Assembly (NCBI GenBank): GCA_025526995.1
Contig: JAHLKG010000018.1
Location: 186,001 to 250,000, forward strand
Source: Powellomyces hirtus
Taxonomy: Eukaryota > Chytridiomycota > Chytridiomycetes > Spizellomycetales > Powellomycetaceae
DNA length: 64,000 nucleotides
Reading direction: 5' to 3'
Translations under genes and position numbers: made by a program
The notes under the pieces: model-generated
The model's input: only the letters and a program-made list of their open reading frames with translations
Database searches by the model: none
Told to the model about the DNA's origin: nothing
Part shown: positions 45,991 through 57,510 of the stretch, piece after piece
Numbering within the stretch: position 1 is the stretch's first letter
How the letters are laid out: the number at the start of each line of letters is the position of its first letter

Positions 45991-46944
45991 TCAGAGCCGA
46001 ATATCCCCATCCACCACCTTCAGCCGGCCAAACCTTGCCGCCCTGGTTACCACCACACTCAGCACTACGCCCAAGATGCAGCACCCCGTCACAGCGGAGC
46101 GAGACATGACCGCATCCCAATTCCATTCGCGCTTCACAATCCACGGGACCCCGCGCAGCCAGCCCATCTGCTTCACAATCATCCGGTCGTCGACCGCTCG
46201 CACGCGCAGCCGCCGGCGGCACACGGGACATTTGCGGCCGTAGCGCTTCATCATGTATAGCTTCATCATGCAGTCCACGTGTGCCACGTGAGTGGGGATT
46301 TTGCAAAAACTCTCTAGCGGCGCAGGTGGTGGTTCGTGCCCGGTGGTGTCAGTTGGCGATTCGGCATCGGCATCGCCAAGTCCCACCCCTAGACAGATCA
46401 TGCAATCGTCTGTCTGCGTCCCTGGCGGCGGTGCCGATTCTCCGCGGATCGTCACAACAACGGGGCCAAGGATCGTGTGCGCGAGAACAAGGTAGGCAAG
46501 CTCGTCAACCAGTAATGCAACAAGAGTCATGCCAGCCATCGCAGCACCGATGCGAGTCCAAGGTGCTGCCTTTCCGGCAGGAGTTGGTAATGGCGCGGGT
46601 GGTACCAGTATTGCACTGGCCGGTCCTGCAGACGTTGCTGGTTTCTTGCGTCCAGTGGGAGGCCAAGTCCATACAAGGGTATAAGCGACGGCCAGATGCC
46701 AAGTAGCCAGGACTTGCCTCTCCCTATCGCTCCCGTGGGATGCAATGCCTGACCCTCGGCCTTGTATGAGGAGGGATGATTTCGACCAGCTTGCGCAGGC
46801 CCAGCCAAGGAGAACGCATCTCAAAGCCAGCGGTACTGACCGGAGCGGAGTTGGAGCGACTGACCCTTTGGGGGGCGTTAGTGAGAGCGAGGTTGAGAAC
46901 CAGAATATCTTGAGCGCGGCGAGGAAAACGTCTTGGGTGAGCAT
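45991..46944 (-). CDS. RING-finger multi-pass membrane protein
   Basis: 317 residues from ATG 46944; the frame is open further upstream but without an ATG. Three or four membrane segments precede the RING (SVPLALRCVLLGWACASW; LATWHLAVAYTLVWTW; GAAMAGMTLVALLVDELAYL). The RING then shows CMIC, a long insertion of about 27 residues, CKIPTHVAHVDC and finally CPVCRRRLRV. The ligand pattern is C-x2-C-x(long)-C-x4-H-x2-H-x2-C-x14-C-x2-C, with two histidines, so closer to RING-H2 than to the RING-CH (C4HC3) type. A further hydrophobic helix (SAVTGCCILGVVLSVVVT) lies near the C-terminus. An E3 ubiquitin ligase of an endomembrane is likely. No specific orthologue is recognised. Confidence 0.72.
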   Translation of the reverse strand: MLTQDVFLAALKIFWFSTSLSLTPPKGSVAPTPLRSVPLALRCVLLGWACASWSKSSLLIQGRGSGIASHGSDRERQVLATWHLAVAYTLVWTWPPTGRKKPATSAGPASAILVPPAPLPTPAGKAAPWTRIGAAMAGMTLVALLVDELAYLVLAHTILGPVVVTIRGESAPPPGTQTDDCMICLGVGLGDADAESPTDTTGHEPPPAPLESFCKIPTHVAHVDCMMKLYMMKRYGRKCPVCRRRLRVRAVDDRMIVKQMGWLRGVPWIVKREWNWDAVMSRSAVTGCCILGVVLSVVVTRAARFGRLKVVDGDIRL

Positions 46945-47787
46945 GTCGTATTGTGTGGCAGTGTCCTCCGCACTGTTACTTTTCAGATCGCTTCTGCTAA
47001 GCCTGCTGTGTCCCGTATAGATTAGATGTCCATTAAATCCTACAGTATGTTTGTGGTGTTCTGCCCATGCATGCACGTCGGAAAATAGGGCATGTAACGG
47101 AAGGCCTTCATTGCTGACTTATGTGCAGTGACGCAGACGCGTTCTCTTCCAAAGAAAGACTTTATTATGTTGAAGACTCAGGAGGGACTGGATGTTGGTC
47201 TATGCAGTACTACGCCATCTTGATGACGTTGTTCTCTTGGAGTGTACAAACAGCATTAATACACCTATATATTCTCCCCAGAATTGAATCTTCAGCTACG
47301 AATCTTGTGGGCAGCATGTGTTAATGCAGTGACGACATTGTTCAGGCCGATGACTGGATCACCATGCGCAACGATGATGGCGGTCAAGTTCACCACCACT
47401 GTCAAAATTGGTCCCGAAATCTACCAGTCTATTCTGTCCTACCTTCTTCCCAAGTCTCTGCAATTGGTTGTGGAGACTGATTTCGATAGTGGCCCTGTTG
47501 ATCAGTTGTCCACCATTACGCTATGGCATCTATGTAGCTACCCAGAGACGAGTACTCATGTTTGAATAAACACAATAAAACCCTTTTGATTTCTGAGCAT
47601 TTTTTTTGTTCTTTTGTTTGAATTGTGGAGTTGTTAATAGAAGTGGTAGTAATGGAGGAAAAGCCAGTGGCCTGCATATCTAATCGGCTCTACCGAAATG
47701 TGTTTTACAAATGCCTATCTCTCCCAGCGCCAGCGCCCTAGCTCTGTTCAATTGTATTTCGGATGAAAGAATGGTTTCGAGGGGTTT
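46945..47787. other. Spacer between RING protein and BCAT
   Basis: Contains plus-strand frames at 47121-47324 and 47284-47565. The second, from an internal ATG, reads VKFTTTVKIGPEIYQSILSY and is followed by an AATAAA-like stretch near 47570 (gaataaacacaataaaa). This could be a terminal exon of a small plus-strand gene, but no family signal or complete model was found. Confidence 0.3.
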
Positions 47788-49277
47788 TCAAACAACCACG
47801 CTCCACTCATGTTCCATTTCGCCGTACTGAATGGCCTCGATGGTGTTTTTGATGCGAGCGGTCAAGGGTCCTGCTTGGCTGGTCGGATCCGATTTGTCCA
47901 GCGGGATGATCAAATCCTTCTCGTCAATGCGAATCTTCTTGATAGGCGCGACGATGGCAGCAGTGCCGGCGCCAAACATCTCGTGCACTCGACCTTCCTT
48001 TACCGCGCGCGAAATCCTGTCCATGGTGACAGACTTCTCGGAGACCTTAAACTCGCCCCATTGCCGCGCCAATGCGAGGATCGACGACCGGGTTACACCG
48101 GGAAGAATCGTGCCGTCCAGTGGGGGTGTAAGAAGCTCAAGCTCGCCCTCCTCGTTGGTCCAGAACATGAAGAAATTCATGGTGCCGACTATTTAGTTCA
48201 ACACGCAAGTCAGCTTTTGGGCCAGGCATAAAAAAACACAAAGACGGGGAATGCTGTGCGAGAACTCCCGGAGAAGACAAGATAACTGACCTTCCGTAAC
48301 ATATCCCTCGTCTCCAAAGAGCCACAGGTTCTGCTGGTATCCCTCGCGAGCAACCTCGATCTGTGGCCGGATGCCTGGTGCGTAGTTGCCGCCAACCTTG
48401 GCATCCCCCGTGCCGCCGGGCCATGCACGCACGTAGTCGCGCGTCGCGAAAAGGGATACAGCGTTGAAGCCCGTTTTGTAGTATGGTCCAACGGGAGATG
48501 CGATAACGTACATCAACGCGCGGTTAGATGCGCCGACGCCTTAGAAAGAAGATGATGCTATTCAGGACAGATTGAACAGATAGGCCGGTACAGGCCAGGG
48601 TTTTACCAAGAGATTCCTGGGTCGCAATCACTGTTGGCCGCAAGTACAGCGAATACCCGCGCTCAGTAGGGATCCAATTGGAGTCCACTCGGAGGAACTC
48701 CTTGATGAGCTCCAGCAGCTCGCCGGCTGCGAAAGTTGGCAGGGTAAGCCGCGCGCAAGACTTGTTGAGTCGCGCCATGTTCAGGTCTGGCCTGAACATC
48801 CGAATAGTGCCATTTTTGTCTTTGTATCTATAATTTGGAATTCGGAGGCGTTGGAAAAGGCCGGGGAGTGTAGAGATAACTAAGCTTTTGCACCCACGCT
48901 TTCATCCCCTCGAAACATTCTAGCGCGTAGTGGAAAACCACTGCTGACGGGTCCAGGTGCAGCTTCCCGTACGGCTTGATTTCCGGGGCGTGCCAACCCT
49001 GCTCAGCGTCCCACTCGATAATGAGCATGTGATCGGAAAACGTCCGACCAAACACAAGCTCATTGTTCGGCAATTTCTTCTTGGGCGTCTTCGTCAGCGT
49101 GGTCACCAGCTGCGACCGCTGCAAAGGCGCCGGCACACTGGCTGAAGCGGCCGCTGCTGCAGCCGATAGTTGTGAGGACGACGTCGCAAATTGACAGGTC
49201 GGTCGAGGGAAAGCTCGCGGGAAGCCCGCACGAAGAGTGGAGGCGGCCTGCAGAGGACGGAGGCTGCGAGAGAACAT
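47788..49277 (-). CDS. BAT1: Mitochondrial branched-chain amino-acid aminotransferase
   Basis: PLP-dependent transamination of leucine, isoleucine and valine with 2-oxoglutarate. ATG 49277 gives a mitochondrial presequence ([20 protein letters not shown]). The fold-type IV core is readable across about four introns: [20 protein letters not shown], then [35 protein letters not shown] and [13 protein letters not shown]. The PLP-lysine segment is [16 protein letters not shown]. The C-terminal signature includes [20 protein letters not shown] and [18 protein letters not shown]. It is complete and of ordinary length. The stop lies immediately after EHEWSVVV. Confidence 0.97.
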
Positions 49278-49648
49278 GGCGCGCGAAGTAAAACTGGGTT
49301 GTCGGCTGGAGGTCAGCTACAGTACGGCCCTTGGAAGGTAAAATGGAGAGGAAAAACAAACCGAGGTGTAAAGCTCTTGGAAGTGTGAACAACGAGAAAG
49401 ACCAGTAAGTAGTGTGCACGAAAGAAGCACAGAAATCCACAGAAATCCACAATCCGTACGCGTCCATCAAACTTTTTCCATGGTCTGTGCATTTACCAAC
49501 TCATTCTTTGAACATCTGGGAGATTATCCCTGTCCCACCCAGTCCATTGTTGACGGTCGTTTCAGCCCGATTTACCTGTGAAAACATCCGAACTCCACAG
49601 GCACCCGTTCGGTCGAAAATTACTCCAGCAAAGTTTGGAATCAGGTTT
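49278..49648. promoter_or_regulatory. Divergent upstream region of BAT1
   Basis: 371 bp upstream of BAT1 and of the small Ala/Thr-rich frame on the other strand. An 11-bp direct repeat (acagaaatcca) occurs twice in tandem at 49430-49451. No other motif seen. Confidence 0.35.
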
Positions 49649-49984
49649 ATGTCCCGCCTTCCATCAACAACAGCGGTACCACTCAACGCCTCGGGTCCAG
49701 CCGCCGCCGCCCTTCACACACAGTCGCAAGCAGCGTTATCAAGTTTCACACAGGCAGCGACGGTCCCATTACGGGCCGTAACGACGACCCTGTCGCGAAC
49801 TGCCACTGCCTTTGCGTCAGGCGGAGATGTAGCGCTCTCTCGCACGCGAGCCGCGCTGGATCGGACCTCGACAGCAGTCGCGGAACTGAACGAACGAGCG
49901 ACTGCGAACCTGCGCTCGCTGGAGACTAGTGTAAACGGGACGATGCAGGCCATCGAATCGCGATCTGGCATCGGTCGGGAATAA
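49649..49984 (+). CDS. Small Ala/Thr/Ser-rich protein (111 aa), hypothetical
   Basis: A single-exon frame from ATG 49649 to the stop at 49982-49984. It is low in complexity and largely helical, with a recurring hydrophobic/Thr pattern (LSSFTQAATVPLRAVTTTLS; VALSRTRAALDRTSTAVAEL). It has no signal peptide, membrane helix or cysteines. The pattern could form an amphipathic helix bundle on lipid or membrane surfaces (inference). It is not recognised and may be a chance frame in compositionally biased DNA. Confidence 0.35.
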   Translation: MSRLPSTTAVPLNASGPAAAALHTQSQAALSSFTQAATVPLRAVTTTLSRTATAFASGGDVALSRTRAALDRTSTAVAELNERATANLRSLETSVNGTMQAIESRSGIGRE

Positions 49985-50323
49985 GAAGACAGGTCACCGG
50001 ACTGAGGGCTGCTACTGAGGCCGCTTTCTTGTGATGGACGCAGGAGTAACAACCTACGATCGCGGGCGCGGTCAATGGTTCTTCTGGGGTCCGACAGTTC
50101 TTCTGATAACTTGTAATTCCATCGCAACAAAGCATAACTGCTGCTGGGCAAAGTGAGCCCTAGCCGAGGTACATTGGCTGGTGAGTAAACAACTTTACTC
50201 CCCCGCCTGATGTGCTTATCATTGAAGTAAGTCATGCCTTCAAGTGTCAGCTGTGCAAACCTCTTCGAGGAGCAACTACAATATGTATATAACATGAAAC
50301 ATATTCAATGTGATGAGTTCCTT
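49985..50323. other. Convergent 3' spacer before IFT172
   Basis: Between the small Ala/Thr-rich frame and the IFT172 stop codon. AT-rich near 50280. No gene was seen. Confidence 0.4.
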
Positions 50324-53300
50324 TCAATGAGCAAAATACTGTGGTGTTTGTGCTGTTCCGCACCAAGGACACATCTGCACGAATAGGGCATTATTGTCTG
50401 GCAATCTCCGCATCAAATTGGCAACAACGAATGACTTACCCTTTCCACCATCACAAACTTGTTCCAATCTTCTTTGTTGGCGGGGCGAGTGCAAGTGCCG
50501 CACTTCACCTTCTGTCGCAGAACAGGGTATCCTGCAGAAAACATCCCCATTCAGCGTCGGGCCTGAATATTGGTCTTTACACCATGATGCGCCCCATTAC
50601 CTGTAACAACACAAGGGTCCCATGCCGTGTGACAGCTGTGGCATGACAACGCCGCATCGTAGATACTGGTTCCACAGTTGTCGCACTCTCGACGGTCCAT
50701 CTCCTGATTAACTTTTTGGTCCAGCGATATCTGAAGAACCCAGTCGCGCACTTCTTCGCGATTAACGTCCTGAGAGACAAGATGAGAGCGTTAGTACGCC
50801 GTAGGTGTTTGCAGTTAGATTGGTATGGTCCTCACCGGCATATTCTCCGCGGGGAGATCAAAATCAAATGGCACGTCGGTATTTTGGAAATCAGCGTTCT
50901 CTAAAAGCGAGGCGTCCTGGTCTTCGATCGCTTCGCTCAGATCCAGATAGCGATTCCAGCAGACGAATGCCATATTGTTCATATTTGCTGCCTGGAGAGA
51001 CGTCCGGTGACAAAGTCAGAATGAAGGTTCCAGAACGCAATGAACAGTCTCGGTCTGCAGACTACCTTAGCAGCTTTTCCCGCTTCATAGAACGCACGGT
51101 CCGCAGGTATCTCTTTGGTGTATCGCAATGCCGATATGGCTTGCTTGGCCGCAAAGTTGGTCAGATCTCTCTTTTTGCCGCAATAGTGCTTCAGAGTCAC
51201 GATGTGGGCAATGAAGAGGTATCTGTCAAATTCAGTAGGGATGCCCTGTTGTGGAGTCATTCCTTGGCCATGTACCTAGTAGACGTGTGAGGCTGTATGC
51301 CCAGGGCGGCGTTCAATATCACACAGCAGGGCACTTTACCAGTTTGAAGAGCATCTCCCGAAGTGCAGAGATATTTTCTTCGGTGCCCTTGCGAAGTACT
51401 TCGCGCGTGAGCCGCACGTACAGATCGTAGTTGGCGGATGAAAAGAGCACTCCGTACTCGTTCAGCCGAGCGACAGCCTGGTCAAACTTCTCTTCTCTGA
51501 TCAGCATCGCACAGCATGCGACGAGGTATTTGTTGAGCACAGCCGGTCCCTGGTTAGAAAGGTTAGGATCATGGAACCTTGAGGCTCTAAAGTGACATTC
51601 TACACCAACCTGAGCAGAAGCGGTGCGCAGACACTGCTCCCATTGTCCTTGCTCGGCGTACATGTCCAATCCAGCAAGGACATCGACTCCCACCAGATCT
51701 TGCGCGTGTCCGCTGCTCTTTAAATGTGCTACATACGCATTCTCCACATACTCGGAATATTTGGGCGCATAGGCCAGCATCGATTTGGCCTTATTCCACA
51801 GCCCCGTCATGATGTACGCGTCAATGGCGTCTTTATACATTTCCATGCCGGCAAACAGGTCCGCAGCTGCCTCGTATTGTTTGACCTCAATCAATCTGGC
51901 GCATGCCGTCTCCACGACCTCGTGTCCTCGTTCCGGAACGAATTTCATGGCAAGTTCGACCGCTTTTTCCCATACCTGCTGCAGGAACGCAGTGTCTGAT
52001 GTCTGAGCTGTGGTGATCTTCAGATACATGTCAACCGCGCGAGAGTATTCTTGTTGTTGCTCCAATAACTTTGCGGTGGACAGGATGTCTTCTCGACCTT
52101 TGTCGGTCTGACCCGACACAAATCGGTCGTAGTCTTCGTTGAGCTGCGCCATGTTTGTTGGCAAGTACTCCTTCGCAAATCGCATCGCCTCCTTCCACAT
52201 GTTCGCATCGCGATAGAGCTTGATGGCTAGTTCCGGACGCTGGGCCCGCAGCAGAAGTGACTCTGCATTCGAGTACTCTTTGTGTTCGAACGAAACCCGA
52301 GCTTGACCGATCAACACTTCTCCCACGCTGGAAGGATCATATGATTCCGCTACTGCCAACGCAGCGTCCCAATCCTCGTTGTGGATGTACATGAGAATCG
52401 CTTCTTTTGGTTTGCCTCCCAAGACAAACGCCTGCTCGGCCTCTTTGAATTTGCCTTCGTCTTCGAGATACATGGCATGCTTGTAGTGAACATCCGCCAG
52501 CTTGTATTTGTCGGCGAACCGGCTAAGTTCGAACGCAAAGTCAAATGCACCATTTTCGGTAGCAAATTCGATGGCGGCGTCGAGCAGGTTGAATTTGCTG
52601 AGAAGCTTGACCGCAGACTCGCCCCCAAGGGAGCGAGCCCATAGGTACGCAACCTGTTTCGAGGAGTTCGGCCCACCGTACGATTTTGCGATCTAGAGAT
52701 GCTATGCATTAAATAACAATCACCATGGTCTCCGGGCCATCTGATCAACACATACCCGATAAGCCTCTTCATACATGTTGTTGGCACAATACATATTGAT
52801 GGCCGATTTCCAATCTTGGCTTTCGATAAAGTGATGCTCGGCCTGCTTGAAGTTGCCGTCCGTCTCCAACGTCTTGCCCAGATACATATGAGTCTCCGTC
52901 AACAGATCCTTGTGATAGGCGGCGACGAGTCGTATCATATGGTCGTACATCTTGTGGTTCTTGTACATGTTGATGGCAAGATCTGGTTCCTTGACGGTCA
53001 GGTACAGTTTCTCAGCCTCCTTAAGTTTGCCTTCATTCAGAAACATGGTCAGAAACGTGACAATTCTGGAACTGACATAATTCTCGGAGCCCTACCTTGA
53101 GCTTCCATTTCTTTTGCCTGTGATATGTACAAGAAGGCTACATCTTCATGAGACATATAGCTGGTGGCCAGAGCATGGGCGCTGTCCCATTTGCCTGCCT
53201 TTGTGTACATTTCAACCGCATCTTGCGGCTGGCCTGCCATAACATAGTACTTTTCTGCCTGTTGCAGCTCCTGTGCCTCGGCAAAATGCTCAGCAAGTCG

Positions 53301-56300
53301 CAAGAAATATGGTTTGCCACTTTCTGGTGGCTGTAGAGAGTCGACAATGCCCACAGCTTTCTTCCACTGTACAAAGCATCAGTCAATTGGCATGGAGAAC
53401 TTAGTTACGGATTTCAAACGGCAGCACGAACCTGCTTCGCGGCGATGGCGGCTTCCACAGCCTTGAAAGAGCGGCCAGCTTCGATGTAATGGTTAATGGC
53501 ACCATCCATCTGCTTCTGAGATACGAGGTGATCTCCCCATTGCTCTTCCAGCTTGATGACTTCCTGCGGAAACGCAGATCGAGCCAGTTCGACCGCCGCG
53601 CGAAAGGCCTTGCCACGGCGGTATGCTTCCAACGCTCTCTCTTTGCTGCCCAACTTCTCATAGAGCTCGCCAGCCTAGGAAAAGGAGTCAGGTTTGGTAA
53701 GCGTATTGCAAATGAGGATGTGAAAGGACCCAGTACCTTCTCATAAAGACCTTGCTTTTGCAGCGCCGCCGCCACTCGCTCCGTTAGGTCGACGTTGTCG
53801 GTCAAACGATGAGCATTCATGAGATTTGCCGCGCGTGCAGGTTGTCCTCCTTTCATGTACAAATTGACGGCAGCAACAAGGTCGTGCTCTTCCTCTTTTA
53901 AGCTACCTGTTGCACGCACATGCGATCAGCGACCGTATGGGTTTAACATTAGTCACACAAAGTTCTCATTTACCCGCTTTGTCCTCCTGCCCAGAGTTGA
54001 TTAACCATTGGAAGTAGTTGCGTTTCAAATTCTCAAGCTCAGGATGATTTTTGGCTTCCGCAACTTTAATAGACAGATTCCATTTGTGCAGTTCCTGGTA
54101 CATGAACATCGCATCTTCGATCTTGCCCTATAATGAAAGAGTGAATAACGAGGCAACCTCAATGTTGCAATGTTTGCCAACATACCTGTTCCAAATATAT
54201 GGACTCGGCAACTTTAAACTGCTTGTCCAGAATCGCCAGGCGCGCCTTGATTGTGTAGTGCTCTGTGGCTTCCTTTCAAAAGCACATTGACTATGAGACT
54301 GCGAATTCATATACCTTCTACCCCTGAAACTTCCAAACGGGGTTTCAGCCAGGAATCTCACCATGTGACTGACGGAAACCGCACCCGCGGCTTCGTTAAC
54401 CTCATGCAGGTACCGCGTGCGTGCTACATCACCCAACGCTGCATAACATCTGAGAGAACATCAGTCAATGACTCCAATACTCAATGTCCATATTAATCGA
54501 GCAATGCCTACCGCTCTGCAATGATGAGGTTGCGGTCCTTGAGCGCCATTTGACTGAGGCTTTTCCACATGGCCTCGGTTTCAGGCGTTATCTCAAGAGT
54601 TTCGAGTAAGGCCACCGCACTGAGAATCGGGATGCATTAGTGTGACAGTAGCCAAGCGTTGCCAAGTCTGGAGAGAGCACCACCGTTCATAATCTTTGTC
54701 ATCGATGGCCGTGCCAAACTCTATCAGTCCCTCATCGAGAGTGTAGGAAACAGTGTTTACGCCTTCATCTACGATGACCTCAGTTTTCCCATCACTTCTT
54801 TCGATGTCTTCCACTTCGCCCTAAAAATGAACAATCAATCTTGATTGAACATGAGGAGCTATAATGACCTGAGTTACCTTGATTGGGAACATGGTGACAC
54901 GCTCTGGAGAGTCAATCGAATACCAAATGCACAGGTTGCCTCGATTTTGAGCAACCACAACATCGCTATTCGGCACCCACTGAAAAAGTACGCCGCATAA
55001 GAGTTCCGAAACGCTATCGCATAAATCTGAATTGTCTTACCTGAACATAGCTGCAAAAGTTGAGCAGGGTGGTACGGGTTTGCGTCGGGATGTCATAAAG
55101 ATGCAGCTGCCGATTTTTATCTCGGAACAGTAGTTTGTTTGCCTGTCCCGAGAGCTACAGACTCATTGTCAGTGTGTACATCGACCAGTGATTTCATGGA
55201 TCTAGCTCGTTTACCTCGAGCCAGTCGACTCTGGAATCATGATTTATCGTCGCGACGGTGGTTGAGGAGTTCAGGTCGAGAATGTTGACCGTTTGCAAAT
55301 CAATGAGATAGGCGACCCGTTTGATATCCTCCTCATTTTTGCGTTCGTTGACTCGAACGCTTCAATGGCACGTTAAATCTCTTTCTAAACTGATCAAACT
55401 TGACATCGACCCTACCTAATGAGATGGGGACTCATGTGTTCCGTTCGACATGAGCCGAGAATCTCGTTCACACCGTACTCTACCAACGACAGCTCTCCAG
55501 CATTGAAAACCATGCAGACGAAAGTGTTCTCAAAGTAGAACTTTTCCTGGCCGCTTCCTTGCCATGGAATCTAATATTCCACCGAACCTGTGATGAGCGC
55601 GTCTCTTTCCGACTTAGCTCCATGGAGATATCTCACCCACCTCGCTCAATTTGCAAGTTGCAAGATCGCCCATAAGCAATGTATCCGGTGTATTGGCTAT
55701 CAGATACTGATCTCTGAATATGTTGACTTTCTGGATCTCGTATCCGTAATGGGATTTCAAAACGATGCGGGATCCCGTTGACAACCGTTTCACAATGACT
55801 TGACTAGGCGAGACATAGGTGAACTCGAACTTCCCCTTATACCGTGATCGGCGAAGACAACAGTCAAAGAGCTCGACAGCGCCACACATATTGCCCTATT
55901 CCGCCGTCAGCAGTCTGATTTGAGAAGGACGTGCCGTGTGGGATATTCGCTCACTTACTGCAACCAAGCGGGAACCATCCGGCTTCCAAGATAGGGCAGA
56001 GATGGTGTAGAAGTTTTCGATTATCTTTGATGGCGCTTCCTCCCATTGGGCAGCTGCCGCTGAGTAGTTGTAGATGTGGAATCGATTGTAGCTTCCAATA
56101 ACCACGCTTTGACCGCTGGGGCTAAATTCCGCCCCCGTAAAGTCCTGCTCATCGTCGTCCCTACTGTAGTCAAATTCTTGCATGACTCGTCCTGGATTTT
56201 GATGTTTGTTACATTGAGACTACGCGCAGAGGAGCACAGAATGGTATACCTTCGGGATCGTAAAAGACCACTACGCGGTCACTGCCAGCAGCCACCACGC

Positions 56301-57173
56301 TCTCTCCCCATGCCAGAACAGTGGGTGTGCAACGATGCATTGCGAATTTCCCCTATCCCTTTGATGAGGGCGTTGTTCCAACGAGCGCATGAAAGCCTGT
56401 AAATAACTACCTGAGATGCTCCAGACAGGCCATCGTCGAAGAAGAATCGATTTATCGCGCCATCCAGATGTCCAGTAATGATCGCATGGCCATCTGTGCT
56501 GCTTGCGGCAGATACCACGCAGTTTTCGGTCTGATAGAGTGTCGCCGCTTTGTTGGTTTTCAAGTTCCCAATTCGAACCTTCGGATGTAGAGGCATTAAC
56601 GGCTTGTTTTGCATCGAACCTCTTCCCAGGCGTTTCTACCTTGCCATCTATCATACCAAAGACCAGTGCATTCGGCTGCTCTTTGGGCCATGTCAGGCAA
56701 GTGATTTCTGCAGCCTGAATGAGCTTGTTGACGATGGATTTCTTCTCTCCCCATTCCAGTCCCAATCGGTATACAAAAACGGAATTGTCGGATTGAGCTA
56801 CTGCGAGCTTTGTTGAGTCCGGAGAGAACGCCAGTCCACAGATGTAGTAGGATTTTGAGGACTAATCAAGTGCCGGGAGCTGTTGAGTCCAGTGCCACAT
56901 CAAGGAAACAACGTTTAGGTGTCACCTTAGGGTCTCCAGGCTTTGTTGAGAATCGATCTTTTCGCTCTCCTGTCTCATCAAAGAGCTGCACTGTCCGATC
57001 AGCACTTGCCACTGCGAGCTTCTGATTGTTCATAGACCAAGCCAGTGCGGTGATCCGCTGCGAGGTCTCCCCTTGCGCGATTATAGACTTTAGGTGTCTA
57101 TAAAGAACATACACGGATTAGCCTGATCATCAGGTTCAACATGAGTGTCAGAACATGTAGACCTTATTTGCAT
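50324..57173 (-). CDS. IFT172: Intraflagellar transport protein IFT172 (IFT-B)
   Basis: Peripheral IFT-B subunit at the flagellar tip turnaround, essential for building flagella. About 20 exons. ATG 57173 begins [12 protein letters not shown], with the first intron splitting the arginine codon. The N-terminal half is two WD40 propellers ([52 protein letters not shown] blades; [20 protein letters not shown]). A long TPR-like solenoid follows ([58 protein letters not shown]). The C-terminal exons give four CxxC pairs (CDNC, CHSC, CGTC, CPWC) and end QTPQYFAH. No frameshift or premature stop was seen, so the gene looks functional. It is divergent from the cyclin gene. Confidence 0.97.
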
Positions 57174-57510
57174 TTTGAGCAATGCTTGGCTGGCGGGAAG
57201 GGAGAGGGACAGGCCAGTGATGAAAGAATAAGTGAAGCTTCTTCACCGAGTCAGTCGTTAAATTGACGGCATGTTGAAGCGCGTCGCGGGCTGCTTACGC
57301 GTCACCCGTCATTTCTTGATTGTCTGAAGCCGGCGGACACTCGGACTCGGACACGCACGCTTTGACCATCTTCCTTCCGTTCCCCCTCTGGCAACAAAGA
57401 AATACCACCGCCCATTCCCTCCTCTCCCATTCCTGTTGCACTTCTCGCCTTTTGCTTAACTCACATGCACAATATTTCTTGCGATACCCTCTGAGCTCGG
57501 TCCTTGCTGC
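57174..57510. promoter_or_regulatory. Divergent IFT172/cyclin upstream region
   Basis: 337 bp between divergent starts. No animal-type RFX X-box was recognised by eye. A pyrimidine-rich stretch lies near 57370-57430. Confidence 0.4.
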
